A stretch of DNA of 64,000 bases from Oxalobacteraceae bacterium (lineage in GTDB: Bacteria; Pseudomonadota; Gammaproteobacteria; Burkholderiales; Burkholderiaceae_D). Of this stretch, positions 33,421-42,392 are shown piece by piece. The stretch spans positions 1 to 64,000 of the forward strand of contig JAJTGC010000010.1 in NCBI GenBank assembly GCA_021298975.1, in the 5' to 3' direction. Under the pieces are notes generated by a model, which ran no database searches, was not told where the DNA came from, and saw nothing but the letters and a program-made list of their open reading frames with translations. The first letter of the stretch is position 1; each line of letters begins with the position of its first letter. The position numbers were made by a program, and so were the translations under genes.

Positions 33421-34569
33421 TCAAAGTCCGCGCGCAATGACTTCGCGCATGATCTCGTTGGTGCCGCCGTAAATGCGCTGCACCCGCGCATCGGTAAACA
33501 TGCGCGCAATGGGGTACTCGTTCATGTAACCATAGCCGCCAAAGAGCTGTACGCATTCATCCATCACTTTGCCCTGCTGCTCGGTGGCCCACATTTTGAC
33601 CATCGAGGCGGTCACGGTATCGAGCTTGCCCGCAACCTGATCTTCGACGCAGCGGTCGACAAAGGCTCGCGTTGCTTTGGCGATGGCGGCAATTTCGGCG
33701 AGCTTGAAACGGGTGTTCTGGAAATCAAACAGGGGCTTGCCAAACGCCTGGCGTTCTTTGGTATAGGCCAGTGTCAGGGCCAGTGCGCCCTCGATCGCAG
33801 CCGCTGCAGTGACACCGATGATGGCGCGCTCATAGGGTAAATCCGACATCAGCTGAAAAAATCCCTGGCCTTCGACGCCACCTAACACGGCGCTGGCCGG
33901 CACGGTCACGTTGTCAAAAAACAGTTCGGCTGTGTCCTGGGATTTCATACCCATCTTGTCCAGTACGCGTCCCACACTGAAGCCGGCACAGTCCTTGGTG
34001 TCCACAATCAGGATGGAAATGCCGCGCGCACCTTGCGCCGGATCGGTTTTGACGACCAGCAGCACCACGCCGGCCAGATAGCCGTTCGTGATGAAGGTCT
34101 TGGCACCGTTGATGACGTAATCGTCACCGCGACGCTCGGCGCGGGTGCGTATGCCTTGCAGGTCAGAGCCGCCGCCGGGCTCGGTCATGGCGATCGCACC
34201 AACGAGCTCGCCGCTGGCGAGTTTGGGCAGATAGGTGCGTTGTTGTTCCGGTGTGCCGTGATGAACAAAATACTGCGCGACGATGCTGTGGACGGACGTG
34301 GCCATGCCGGTCAGGCCGCGGCGAGCCATCTGGTCGTCGAACAATGCTTCGTGTCGAAAGTCACCGCCACCCCCGCCAAATTCCTCGGGTACGTCGACGC
34401 ACAACAGACCGAGTTCGCCGGCACGCCGCCAGATCGCATGACCCACATGGCCCTGCTTGCGCGCGGCTTCGTCTTGCGGCGCGACTTCATTGTCGAGAAA
34501 GCGGGCGACGTTATCGCAGAACAGATCAAGCTCTTCATTCATCCACGAAGGACGGAAATCAATCGACAT
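33421..34569 (-). CDS. Acyl-CoA dehydrogenase
   Basis: 382 residues from ATG 34569 (MSIDFRPSWM, GAGGTG upstream); the longer frame overlaps the crotonase gene. FAD/substrate motifs: AIAMTEPGGGSDLQGIRT, GAKTFITNG, ERQAFGKPLFDFQNTRFKLAEIA, and C-terminal QLFGGYGYMNEYPIARMFTDARVQRIYGGTNEIMREVIARGL. The medium-chain-type catalytic Glu in the last loop is Gly (YGGTNE), so the base is probably the Glu in SDLPYERAII, as in long-chain/isovaleryl types. It introduces the alpha-beta double bond in an acyl-CoA. Part of the ten-gene operon. Confidence 0.93.
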   Translation of the reverse strand: MSIDFRPSWMNEELDLFCDNVARFLDNEVAPQDEAARKQGHVGHAIWRRAGELGLLCVDVPEEFGGGGGDFRHEALFDDQMARRGLTGMATSVHSIVAQYFVHHGTPEQQRTYLPKLASGELVGAIAMTEPGGGSDLQGIRTRAERRGDDYVINGAKTFITNGYLAGVVLLVVKTDPAQGARGISILIVDTKDCAGFSVGRVLDKMGMKSQDTAELFFDNVTVPASAVLGGVEGQGFFQLMSDLPYERAIIGVTAAAAIEGALALTLAYTKERQAFGKPLFDFQNTRFKLAEIAAIAKATRAFVDRCVEDQVAGKLDTVTASMVKMWATEQQGKVMDECVQLFGGYGYMNEYPIARMFTDARVQRIYGGTNEIMREVIARGL

Positions 34570-34600
34570 AGACACCTCGGTGCGGGATACGGTGATCGGT

Positions 34601-35413
34601 TCAGGAACGGGGAAATACCGGTGGACGTTTTTCCAGAAATGCGGTGACGCCTTCGGAAAACGCAGCACCATCAATCAATTCATGCTGGCGTGCACGTTCA
34701 TAGTCCAGCTGCTGTTGCAAATCGTTTTTAAGCGACTGATCAAAAATGGCCCGCGTCTCGATCGCCGCATGGGCTGGCAAGCGTGCCAGGCGCTGGGTAA
34801 TGCGCGCGGCTTCCTCTGGCAGCGCATCGTCATCAACACAAGACCAGATCATGCCCCAGGCCGCTGCCTGCTCGGCGCTGATACGTTGTCCCAACAAGGT
34901 CATGGCTGTGGCGCGACCGGTGCCGATCAGGCGCGGTAAAAACCAGCTCGATCCCATATCGGGCACGATGCCCAGCGCCGACATGAAGGGCAGATACACA
35001 TAGGCCGAGCGAGCGGCAATAACGATGTCGGCGGCAAAGGCAATGCCCACACTGCCGCCTGCCACGGGGCCGTTTAATATCGTCAGAATCGGAAAAGGCA
35101 GACTGCGCAAATCGGCGACGAGTTTGTTGTGACGGGTACGCATCTGGTCATCGGTCCACTCGCCACGCGTTTGCTCACCCACATGGGTGTCTTGTGCATT
35201 CATGCCGGTCAGATCGGCGCCAACAGAGAAGGCTTTGCCGGCACCAATGAGCTGCAGTACGCGCACGCCAGGATCGGCGCGCAGCTGTACCAGCGCAGCC
35301 ATCAGGCCGTCAATCAGTCGCACCGACAACGCATTGAGCTTGGCGGGTTCGTTGAAGGTGAGCGTGGCGATACCGTCAGTGAGGCTGAGTTGTATGGCGT
35401 CGTGGTTGGTCAT
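34601..35413 (-). CDS. Crotonase-family enzyme (enoyl-CoA isomerase, PaaG-like)
   Basis: 270 residues. Crotonase blocks: FNEPAKLNALSVRLIDGL, GKAFSVGADL (oxyanion loop), GPVAGGSVGIAFAADIVIA, and LGIVPDMGSSWFLPRLIG. The two Glu residues of classic enoyl-CoA hydratase are missing (GIAF instead of CELA; LPFM before the VPDMG), while the Asp in VPDMG matches the catalytic Asp of PaaG-type isomerases. It therefore more likely shifts or isomerises a double bond than hydrates one. It starts three bases after the next crotonase gene ends. Confidence 0.85.
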   Translation of the reverse strand: MTNHDAIQLSLTDGIATLTFNEPAKLNALSVRLIDGLMAALVQLRADPGVRVLQLIGAGKAFSVGADLTGMNAQDTHVGEQTRGEWTDDQMRTRHNKLVADLRSLPFPILTILNGPVAGGSVGIAFAADIVIAARSAYVYLPFMSALGIVPDMGSSWFLPRLIGTGRATAMTLLGQRISAEQAAAWGMIWSCVDDDALPEEAARITQRLARLPAHAAIETRAIFDQSLKNDLQQQLDYERARQHELIDGAAFSEGVTAFLEKRPPVFPRS

Positions 35414-35416
35414 GGT

Positions 35417-36232
35417 TTATTCCGGGTCATGAAACACAGGCGGGCGTTTGTCGAGATTGGCTTGTACGGCTTCCATTTGTTCGGCGCGACCAATCAGCCG
35501 GCTTTGCTCATCTGCTTCGGCGAGCAGCAGGGCAGCATCACTGGCGTCACCCCATTGATTGAGCATGCGTTTGGCCGCACGCAGCGCCAGCGGACTTTTT
35601 TCTGTCATCTCTCGGGCCATCTGCATGGCGCTGACGAGCGGATCATCGACCACGCGCGTGGCCAGACCCAGTTGCACCGCTTCGACACCACCGACAATGC
35701 GCCCGGTGTAGATCAGATCACGTGCAACATCCGCGCGCACGAGTTGCCGCATAAAGAGCATACCGGCCATGTCCGGCACCAGTCCCCATTTGATTTCCAT
35801 TACCGACATTTTGATATCGGCCGTGACGAGTCGCAGGTCGGCGCCCAGCGCAATCTGCAAACCGCCGCCGAAAGCGACGCCATGCAGCGCCGCGATCACG
35901 GGCACCGGGATGTCGCGCCAGACAGTGGCGACGCGCTGAAATTTGTTGGCATCACCGTGGGTGCGTTCGATCAGGCGGGCCGGATCGATCATGTCGACAC
36001 CCGCTGTCATGTTCTCGAAATTCACCAAATCAAGACCGGCACAAAACGCACGACCTTCACCGCGCAACACCACGGCGCGCACGCGGTTGTCAGAGATGAG
36101 TGATTCGCCGGCATCAATCAAGGCCGTAAACATCGCCGGTGCAAGCGCGTTCATTTTGTCGGGCCGGTTGAGGATGACTTCGGCGACGCCGCCGGTGTGA
36201 TGCACGATGTGAACGATATCCGTCATGGTCAA
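35417..36232 (-). CDS. Crotonase-family enzyme (possible dienoyl-CoA isomerase)
   Basis: 271 residues: LNRPDKMNALAPAMFTAL, GRAFCAGLDL, HGVAFGGGLQIALGADLRLV and MSVMEIKWGLVPDMAGM. The Glu (MEIKWG) plus Asp (VPDMAG) pair recalls the acidic residues of delta3,5-delta2,4-dienoyl-CoA isomerases; the hydratase Glu of the GGGxELA motif is Gln (GGGLQIA). It is adjacent to a second, clearly different crotonase, so the two are not simple recent duplicates. Likely role: rearranging unsaturated acyl-CoA intermediates. Confidence 0.83.
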   Translation of the reverse strand: MTMTDIVHIVHHTGGVAEVILNRPDKMNALAPAMFTALIDAGESLISDNRVRAVVLRGEGRAFCAGLDLVNFENMTAGVDMIDPARLIERTHGDANKFQRVATVWRDIPVPVIAALHGVAFGGGLQIALGADLRLVTADIKMSVMEIKWGLVPDMAGMLFMRQLVRADVARDLIYTGRIVGGVEAVQLGLATRVVDDPLVSAMQMAREMTEKSPLALRAAKRMLNQWGDASDAALLLAEADEQSRLIGRAEQMEAVQANLDKRPPVFHDPE

Positions 36233-36246
36233 CTCGGTTGGCGTAA

Positions 36247-37407
36247 TCAGATCACGCCACCGGCGCGCAAGGTGGTGATGGTTGCTTCATCAATACCCCA
36301 GTCGCGCAAGATGGCCTCGCTATGTTCGCCCACGGCCGCGACTGCGGCGGGCGGTGCTGATGGGGTACGTGAAAAACGCGGTGCGGGCGCCGGCTGAGTC
36401 ACGCCGTCAATCTCGATGAAGGTGTCGCGCGCACGGTTGTGCGGGTGATGGATTGCCTCATCCCAATCGAGTACCGGTGCAAAGCAGGCATCGCTGCCTT
36501 CGAGCAGTGCACACCATTCATCTCGGGTTTTCAGAGCAAACAGCGCGGCAGTTTTTTCTTTCAACGCGGGCCAGGCTGCGCTGTCGTTTTGTGCATCAAA
36601 CGCTACGTCAGTGGCGCCGATTTTTTCGCGCAGCAGCGCATAGAATTGGGGTTCGATCGCGCCGATGCTGACGTACTTGCCATCCGCGCAGCGGTAGTTG
36701 TCGTAGAAATGCGCGGCCCCGTCGAGAAAATTCGCATGACGTGCTGTATCCCACTGGCCGCCGGCTTTAAAGCCGTAGAACATCGCGGAGAGCAGGGCAG
36801 CACCGTCGGTCATGGCCGCATCAATCACCTGACCTTTGCCGGTGTTTTTTGCCTCGAGCAGCGCGCACACGATGCCAAAGGCCAGCATCAGCCCGCCACC
36901 GCCAAAGTCACCCACAAGATTGAGTGGCACAGGGGGTGGTGCGGTGTCGGATCCCATCGCGTGCAATGCACCCGAGAGCGCCACGTAATTGAGATCATGA
37001 CCAGCCGCCTGCGCCAGTGGCCCATGCTGGCCCCAGCCGGTCATGCGGCCATAGATCAATGTGGGATTGCGTGTGTGACAGACCTCGGGCGCCAATCCAA
37101 GACGTTCCATTACACCGGGTCGAAAACCTTCGATCAGACCGTCGGCCTGTTCGATTAATTTCAGCACGGTTTCGACAGCCCCGGGTTTTTTGAGATCGAT
37201 AGCCAGAGAGCGACGGCCACGCGCCATCACATCAAAGCGCGTGTTCAAAATCGGAAAGGTGGGTGGCTTGTCTTTGGCGTGCAGGCGAATCACTTCAGCG
37301 CCCATATCAGAGAGCATCATCGCGCAAAACGGACCCGGTCCGAGACCCACGAATTCAATGAGGCGCACACCCGCCAGTGGGCCGGCCTGTTGGCTCGGGT
37401 GTGTCAT
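36247..37407 (-). CDS. CaiB/BaiF family protein, alpha-methylacyl-CoA racemase type
   Basis: 386 residues from ATG 37407, whose ATGA overlaps the SDR stop. AMACR features: [73 protein letters not shown] with the catalytic His, [17 protein letters not shown] with the catalytic Asp, and [12 protein letters not shown] with the conserved Glu. It interconverts 2R and 2S methyl-branched acyl-CoAs so that an S-specific dehydrogenase can act. Its presence is the best indication that the substrate has a methyl-branched (isoprenoid or sterol-like) side chain. Confidence 0.9.
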   Translation of the reverse strand: MTHPSQQAGPLAGVRLIEFVGLGPGPFCAMMLSDMGAEVIRLHAKDKPPTFPILNTRFDVMARGRRSLAIDLKKPGAVETVLKLIEQADGLIEGFRPGVMERLGLAPEVCHTRNPTLIYGRMTGWGQHGPLAQAAGHDLNYVALSGALHAMGSDTAPPPVPLNLVGDFGGGGLMLAFGIVCALLEAKNTGKGQVIDAAMTDGAALLSAMFYGFKAGGQWDTARHANFLDGAAHFYDNYRCADGKYVSIGAIEPQFYALLREKIGATDVAFDAQNDSAAWPALKEKTAALFALKTRDEWCALLEGSDACFAPVLDWDEAIHHPHNRARDTFIEIDGVTQPAPAPRFSRTPSAPPAAVAAVGEHSEAILRDWGIDEATITTLRAGGVI

Positions 37408-38240
37408 CAGATACCGGTCAAGCCGCCCGTGCACATCAGTGTCTGGCCGCTGATGTAATCGGCTTCAGGCAGACAGAACAGGTAAACCGCGCCAGCCGCT
37501 TCTTCGGGCGTGCCGCCGCGTCCGAGCGGGATGGCCTGTTCCATCGCTGCCTTCAGACCTGGATTGACACCCACGCGAATGTCGCGGCCATCAATGTGTG
37601 CCGTCGCGCCTTCGTTGGCGCCGCTCTCGGTCAGTCGCGTCTTGATGTAGCCATAAGCCACGCAGTTGACGGTGACGTTGTAGCGTCCCCATTCTTTGGC
37701 CAGTGTTTTGGTCATGCCTTCGATGCCGGCTTTGGCGACGGCGTAATTGGTCTGACCTGCATTGCCGAAGACGCCGGCAACGGAAGAAATATTCACCACG
37801 CGGCGCGAGCGCATGGCGCCTGCGGCTTGTTCGGCATTGACCAGGGCGCGGGTTGCGGGTTGCGCCGCTCGCAAGATGCGAAACGGTGCCGTCAGATGCA
37901 CATCCATGATCGCGTACCACTGTTCGTCGGTCATCTTCTGGATCACGCTGTCCCAGGTATAGCCGGCATTGTTGACGATGATGTCGATGCCTTGATACTC
38001 GCGTAATGCGGTGCCCACGAACCGCTCCGCAAAGTCAGCGGTAGAAACACTGCCGCTGCAAGCCGTGGCCTCGCCGCCGGCTGCGCGAATTTCATCGACG
38101 ACTTGTTGCGCCGGTTCGGGATCAAGATCATTAACGACCACCCGAGCGCCTTGCGCCGCAAATTTGTGTGCGATGGCGCGACCGATGCCACGCCCCGATC
38201 CGGTGACGAGCGCTACTTTGCCTTCCAGTGTGCCTGTCAT
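37407..38240 (-). CDS. SDR-family 3-hydroxyacyl-CoA dehydrogenase-like oxidoreductase
   Basis: 277 residues of the classical short-chain dehydrogenase family: cofactor motif [12 protein letters not shown] (12-23), [16 protein letters not shown], catalytic Ser in [11 protein letters not shown] and YxxxK in [11 protein letters not shown], and C-terminal [17 protein letters not shown]. The Asp after the second strand (VVNDLD) favours NAD over NADP. The arrangement resembles the dehydrogenase domain of peroxisomal multifunctional enzyme 2, which works with hot-dog-type hydratases such as those encoded just upstream. It likely oxidises the 3-hydroxyacyl-CoA. Confidence 0.88.
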   Translation of the reverse strand: MTGTLEGKVALVTGSGRGIGRAIAHKFAAQGARVVVNDLDPEPAQQVVDEIRAAGGEATACSGSVSTADFAERFVGTALREYQGIDIIVNNAGYTWDSVIQKMTDEQWYAIMDVHLTAPFRILRAAQPATRALVNAEQAAGAMRSRRVVNISSVAGVFGNAGQTNYAVAKAGIEGMTKTLAKEWGRYNVTVNCVAYGYIKTRLTESGANEGATAHIDGRDIRVGVNPGLKAAMEQAIPLGRGGTPEEAAGAVYLFCLPEADYISGQTLMCTGGLTGI

Positions 38241-38242
38241 GC

Positions 38243-38671
38243 TTAGTCTCCTGATTCAATCGCGATCATGGCTTCGCCGGCGATACGCGCTTCGCCGTAT
38301 TGGTTGGTGGTCTGGATTTCAACACGCAGACAGGGCTGGCCTTCGAAGGTACAGTGTTCTTTGATCTGCCCGCTGCAAGTGATGATGTGGCCGATCTGCG
38401 TAATACCCAGAAAGCGCACGCCGAAGTGCCGAATCTGCTGCTGCGGCACCCACTGCGTTAGCAGCCGACCCAGCCAGGCCATGCTCAGCATGCCGTGCGC
38501 AAAGACATCCGGCATGCCGGCCTTGCGCGCAAAATCGATATCGATGTGAATCGGGTTGTGATCACCCGAAGCGCCGGCGAATAAAGCCAGCGTTGTCCGG
38601 TCAACCGGCGGCAGCGTTAATGCGGGCAGCTTGTCGCCGACTTTCAGGGCGCGCAAATCAAGTCCGTGCAT
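38243..38671 (-). CDS. MaoC-like hot-dog hydratase, catalytic partner
   Basis: 142 residues from ATG 38671 (MHGLDLRALKVGDKLPALTLPPVDR); upstream frame extension overlaps the neighbour and is rejected. The R-specific hydratase motif is present: FAGASGDHNPIHIDIDFARKAGMPDVFAHGM, with the Asp-His pair in GDHNPIH. The strand FLGITQIGHIITCSGQIKE follows. It probably adds water to a trans-2-enoyl-CoA, in partnership with the non-catalytic hot-dog protein encoded 10 bases upstream. Confidence 0.88.
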   Translation of the reverse strand: MHGLDLRALKVGDKLPALTLPPVDRTTLALFAGASGDHNPIHIDIDFARKAGMPDVFAHGMLSMAWLGRLLTQWVPQQQIRHFGVRFLGITQIGHIITCSGQIKEHCTFEGQPCLRVEIQTTNQYGEARIAGEAMIAIESGD

Positions 38672-38681
38672 GATCAAGATC

Positions 38682-39122
38682 TCAGTGCCGCACAACGATG
38701 ACGCCGCGCACGGTGGCGACGAGTTCGTCATGCTGGTTGCGGGCGGCGCTGTCGATGACGACGAATTCCAGGGCACCGTTTTTTTTGTCATAGATGTCCG
38801 TGATCTGCGCCGTCAATGACACGGTGTCGCCGGCATACAGCAGACGATGCGGCGTAAACGATTGCTCGCCATGCAGCACTTTGCCGAGTTCAATGCCCGC
38901 TTCATTCATCCACGCCATCTTGACGCCGGATTCCAGCTCGGCAGTAAACAGAAAGGTCGGTGGTGCCGGCAGATCCGGATGACCGGCCGCACGGGCGGCG
39001 TGTTCATCGGTGTAGATGGGATCGGTTTCGCCGATGGCCTTGGCAAAAAAACGCAGGCGGGAACGTTCAACCAAAAAGGTCGTGGCGGGCAGGGTGTGCC
39101 CTATCCATGTGCGATCAATCAT
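38682..39122 (-). CDS. MaoC-like hot-dog protein, FAS1-dehydratase N-terminal type (non-catalytic partner)
   Basis: 146 residues. The layout is of the N-terminal hot-dog domain of double hot-dog hydratases: VERSRLRFFAKAIGETDPIYTDEHAARAAGHPDLPAPPTFLFT, then HGEQSFTPHRLLYAGDTVSLTAQITDIYDKKNG. The hydratase His is absent (ETDPIYTD instead of DxNPIHxD), so it should bind substrate rather than catalyse. The adjacent gene supplies the catalytic hot-dog, as in heteromeric ChsH1/ChsH2-like steroid side-chain hydratases. The pair probably forms a heterodimer or heterotetramer. Confidence 0.87.
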   Translation of the reverse strand: MIDRTWIGHTLPATTFLVERSRLRFFAKAIGETDPIYTDEHAARAAGHPDLPAPPTFLFTAELESGVKMAWMNEAGIELGKVLHGEQSFTPHRLLYAGDTVSLTAQITDIYDKKNGALEFVVIDSAARNQHDELVATVRGVIVVRH

Positions 39123-39125
39123 CGG

Positions 39126-40316
39126 CTAGACCCGTTCGTACAACGTGACGACGCAAGCGCCGCCGAGTCCGAGATTGTGTTGCAAGGCGATGCGCGCGCC
39201 TTCCACCTGACGCTTGTCGGCGGTGCCGCGCAACTGATTGACGAGCTCGGTGCATTGGGCCAGACCCGTGGCGCCCAAAGGATGACCTTTGGAGAGCAGA
39301 CCACCCGAGGGGTTGGTGACGTATTTGCCACCGTAGGTGTTATCACCATCCTCGACAAATTGTTCAGCATCACCCTCGGCGCACAGACCCAGCGCTTCGT
39401 AGGTGAGTAATTCATTTTGCGCAAAGCAATCATGCAGCTCGACGACCTTGAGTTCGTCCGGACCGATGCCGGCTTCTTCATACACCAGGCTCGCAGCAGC
39501 ACGGGTCATGTCAAAGCCGACCAGCTGACGCATGTCGCTGTGCTGACCTTCGAAAGTGGTGCCGGTGTCGGTGGTCATGGCTTGCGCACGAATGCGCACG
39601 CGTTGATCCAGACCATGCTTCTTTGCGAAATCTTCCGAGCAGACAATCGCGGCTGCACCACCACAGGTGGGCGGACAGGCCATCAGACGCGTCATGACAC
39701 CGGGCCAGATGGCAGGGGATTGCATGACTTCTTCTTCGGTTAACACGGTTTTGAAGAGTGCCAGTGGATTATTGGCAGCGTGACGCGAGGCCTTGGCGCG
39801 AATTTTGGCGAAGGTGTTGAGCTTGGTGCCGTATTGCTGCATGTGCGCCAGACCAGCGCCGCCAAAATAACGCAATGCCAGCGGAATGTTGTCGGCCTCG
39901 ATCAGCTGCGCGCACTGTGCGTCGAACCGATCAAAAGGTGATGGCCGATCTTCATAGACATTGCCCAGGGCGCCGGGCTTCATTTGTTCGAAGCCGACTG
40001 CCAGTGCGCAGTCGACGGCGCCGGAGGCGACAGCCTGACGAGCCAGCCAGAGTGCCGTCGAACCCGTCGAACAGTTATTGTTGACGTTAATGACGGGTAC
40101 GCCGCTCATGCCAACGTCGTAGACGGCGCGCTGACCGCAGCAGGAATCACCAAATACATAGCCCGCATAGACCTGCTGGACTTTGTCGTAATCGAGGCCG
40201 GCGTCTTCGAGCGCGGCGCGGATTGCGCGCGCACCCATCACGTGATAGGGGTCACTTGCGCCGGGTTTGGAAAACGGGATCATGCCGACACCGGCAACGT
40301 AGACGTCCTGAGACAT
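39126..40316 (-). CDS. SCP2-type thiolase / lipid-transfer-protein-like thiolase
   Basis: 396 residues: VYVAGVGMIPFSKPG at the start, nucleophile Cys in VNNNCSTGSTALWLA (near 82), VVELHDCFAQNELLTYEALGLC, and the His loop SGGLLSKGHPLGATGLAQ. SCP2-type thiolases cleave 3-ketoacyl-CoAs of branched or sterol side chains; some relatives act as retro-aldolases with a DUF35 partner, which is not found here. It is the first gene of the operon, preceded by a strong GAGGAG site, and ends three bases before the hot-dog pair starts. Confidence 0.9.
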   Translation of the reverse strand: MSQDVYVAGVGMIPFSKPGASDPYHVMGARAIRAALEDAGLDYDKVQQVYAGYVFGDSCCGQRAVYDVGMSGVPVINVNNNCSTGSTALWLARQAVASGAVDCALAVGFEQMKPGALGNVYEDRPSPFDRFDAQCAQLIEADNIPLALRYFGGAGLAHMQQYGTKLNTFAKIRAKASRHAANNPLALFKTVLTEEEVMQSPAIWPGVMTRLMACPPTCGGAAAIVCSEDFAKKHGLDQRVRIRAQAMTTDTGTTFEGQHSDMRQLVGFDMTRAAASLVYEEAGIGPDELKVVELHDCFAQNELLTYEALGLCAEGDAEQFVEDGDNTYGGKYVTNPSGGLLSKGHPLGATGLAQCTELVNQLRGTADKRQVEGARIALQHNLGLGGACVVTLYERV

Positions 40317-40498
40317 GGCAAGAATCTCCTCTTGTTATTGACATCGCAACGTTCTGTTTGACGCGCAAACGGAAACGGAGGAGGTCGTTTTTTTTCGCAT
40401 GAGCGCCAGCGCAACAGCTTGCGACCGCCGATCTGCTATTGGAGGAAGATTTTCGCACACTCGGGACCGATTCACTGGAACCCGAGCGCTCGATGCGA

Positions 40499-41326
40499 TC
40501 AGTCGAGAAAGTCGGGCTGCTCTTTCAGGATCCGTGCGTACAGAGGTTGAAACTGGAACCAGCCAGCAAAAGACGAACCCGTCAGTGCATAGGTCTGCTG
40601 CGCCGATTCAGGCGATACATGCACCAGCGGCCGGCCGTTGGCGGCCGCTTCTGTCATCAGCTGCACCTGGCAGCTGCGCTCAAACGCGATATACCACCAG
40701 GCGGCCGCATCAACGCTGTCACCCACCGTCAGCAGTCCGTGGTTTTGCAGGATCACCGCTTTGTTATTGCCGAGTGCTTTGGCGATTCTGGCGCCTTCGT
40801 CGAGATCCACGGCGACCCCACCGAACTCGGTATAGACGGAATGATCATTGTAAAAAGCGCAGACATCTTGCGTGATTGGGTCAAGTGGGCGGCCGAATGC
40901 AGACCATGAGCGGCCATGGATCGCATGGGTGTGGGCGGCGGCCACGGCATCCGGGCGTGCGCTGTGAACATTGGAGTGAATTGCAAATGCGGCGGCATTG
41001 ACCGGGAGATGGCCTTCGACGACATTGCCGTGGTGGTCGACCCGGATCAGGTTGGAGACTTTGATCTGGCTGAAGTGAACACCGAAAGGGTTCACCCAAA
41101 AGGAATCAGTGAATTCAGGATCGCGCGCCGTGACATGCCCTGCGACACCCTCATCAAAACCGAATTTTGAAAACAGACGGAAGGTCGCTGCCAAGCGCTG
41201 CTTGCGATGCAGGCGCTCGTCTGCAACATTGTCGAATGTCGGTGGTGAGGGCAGCGGGGGGTTCGCCTGGCCACCAACCTCGGCATGACAGTCATGCATG
41301 GTGGAGAGTTTTTCGGGAGCGTTCAT
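40499..41326 (-). CDS. Class II aldolase/adducin family protein
   Basis: 275 residues. The aldolase-II domain spans about 35-250: LAATFRLFSKFGFDEGVAGHVTARDPE, then a metal-binding pair in AAAHTHAIHGRSWSAFG, and ILQNHGLLTVGDSVDAAAWW with the third His. Catalytic versions bind zinc through such His residues and split or decarboxylate sugar phosphates or related acids; many soil-bacterial members of this length have no known substrate. It is 182 bases upstream of the thiolase gene on the same strand and may or may not share its transcript. Confidence 0.87.
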   Translation of the reverse strand: MNAPEKLSTMHDCHAEVGGQANPPLPSPPTFDNVADERLHRKQRLAATFRLFSKFGFDEGVAGHVTARDPEFTDSFWVNPFGVHFSQIKVSNLIRVDHHGNVVEGHLPVNAAAFAIHSNVHSARPDAVAAAHTHAIHGRSWSAFGRPLDPITQDVCAFYNDHSVYTEFGGVAVDLDEGARIAKALGNNKAVILQNHGLLTVGDSVDAAAWWYIAFERSCQVQLMTEAAANGRPLVHVSPESAQQTYALTGSSFAGWFQFQPLYARILKEQPDFLD

Positions 41327-41357
41327 TTGGCAGGGCTTTCTTCAGAGAGGTGGGCAG

Positions 41358-42155
41358 TCAATCATGCGTGATGGTGTTGGTGAACAAGCAAAGGTCTTGC
41401 AACACTGAAAGGGCACCGCCGGACTTGCCACTCGCCGCGCCTGAGCTGGTGTCGACCAGCGCCTGCTTGAGCGCATCGGAGGCCGGATTTTTTACCTTGC
41501 CGTCGATGACCTCCATCGCCGTGGTGGTTTTGCCATAGTAGGCACTCGTCATTCGCTCGTTGTAGCGTATGTCGTTGACACCGATGGTGGCGACATTGCC
41601 GAACAAGCCCTTGGTACCGGACCACGCGATCACATCGCCTTCGCCGGTCGATCCCTGCGCAATCTTTGTCCAGTTGATGACGGTGATACCGGCATCGGCA
41701 GTCAGGGAAAAATTGTTTTTATCAGTGAAGCGCTGCACGGCTTTTTCATTTTTGAGGACGAAGGCAACCGCACCCCCTTCGGCACCGACTTGCGCACCGA
41801 TGCTGATGCCGCCGATATTGTAGAACGCAGGATCACTCCAATCGGGGCCTTGCCGAACGAGGAGCACGCCCGCGCCACCCTGACCACCAACACCCAGTGC
41901 TGCCCGGCCATAAGTCGGCACGATATAAATACCTTTGGCATCAACCATGACGCGCTGCATGGTTCGATCGGATTCGAGGCGCTTGACAACAGCGACAGCA
42001 TTTTTGACGTGCTTGTTGGCGCTGTTCTCGTAGGCTTCCTGAGTTTCGCGCTTTTGTGCTGCTTGTGCGAATGCAGGTGATGGCGCCGCAGCCACAGCAA
42101 AAAGTGCCAGAGGGATGATGCATTGAGAAATGAAGCTTGATTTCGAGCTAGTCAT
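41358..42155 (-). CDS. Exported SYLF (Ysc84-like) lipid-binding domain protein
   Basis: 265 residues with a Sec signal peptide (cleavage near AFA at about 28-30). The remainder is a single SYLF domain: AKGIYIVPTYGRAALGVGGQGGAGVLLVRQ, DPAFYNIGGISIGAQVGAEGGAVAFVLKNEKAVQRF and a C-terminal YGKTTTAMEVIDGKV. The domain binds phosphoinositides in eukaryotes; bacterial periplasmic members are widespread and of uncertain function. It lies 31 bases before the aldolase-family gene on the same strand. Probably a housekeeping envelope protein unrelated to either neighbour operon. Confidence 0.88.
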   Translation of the reverse strand: MTSSKSSFISQCIIPLALFAVAAAPSPAFAQAAQKRETQEAYENSANKHVKNAVAVVKRLESDRTMQRVMVDAKGIYIVPTYGRAALGVGGQGGAGVLLVRQGPDWSDPAFYNIGGISIGAQVGAEGGAVAFVLKNEKAVQRFTDKNNFSLTADAGITVINWTKIAQGSTGEGDVIAWSGTKGLFGNVATIGVNDIRYNERMTSAYYGKTTTAMEVIDGKVKNPASDALKQALVDTSSGAASGKSGGALSVLQDLCLFTNTITHD

Positions 42156-42392
42156 GAGGGTTCCTTTTCAATCTTGTCGTGATGTCTAAACGAAGATGGG
42201 GCACCCTCAATGCTCTACCAGTCCGGAGAGGACAGCTTGCGCTTGCGCAGTCTCAGTCGCTACCTCGCATGAGCGCGTGCAAGGATAGGGAAAACGAACG
42301 GGGAAAACCTAAACGCGCGATGGCGAAGAGGAAGTCAAATCAGTCAGCATGGTTCAGCAGTGACCGGACTTGCATTGATGCAGGTCTGTGTT

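Noticed and set aside
32743..33840. 365-codon plus-strand frame
   Set aside because: Antisense to the GST and acyl-CoA dehydrogenase genes, which have strong family motifs; no domain is seen in it.
35129..36103. 324-codon plus-strand frame
   Set aside because: Antisense to the two crotonase genes.
42156..42392. Gene or terminator between tssA and the SYLF gene
   Set aside because: No hairpin with a T-run and no convincing frame; the 76-codon plus-strand frame is Arg/Lys-rich noise.
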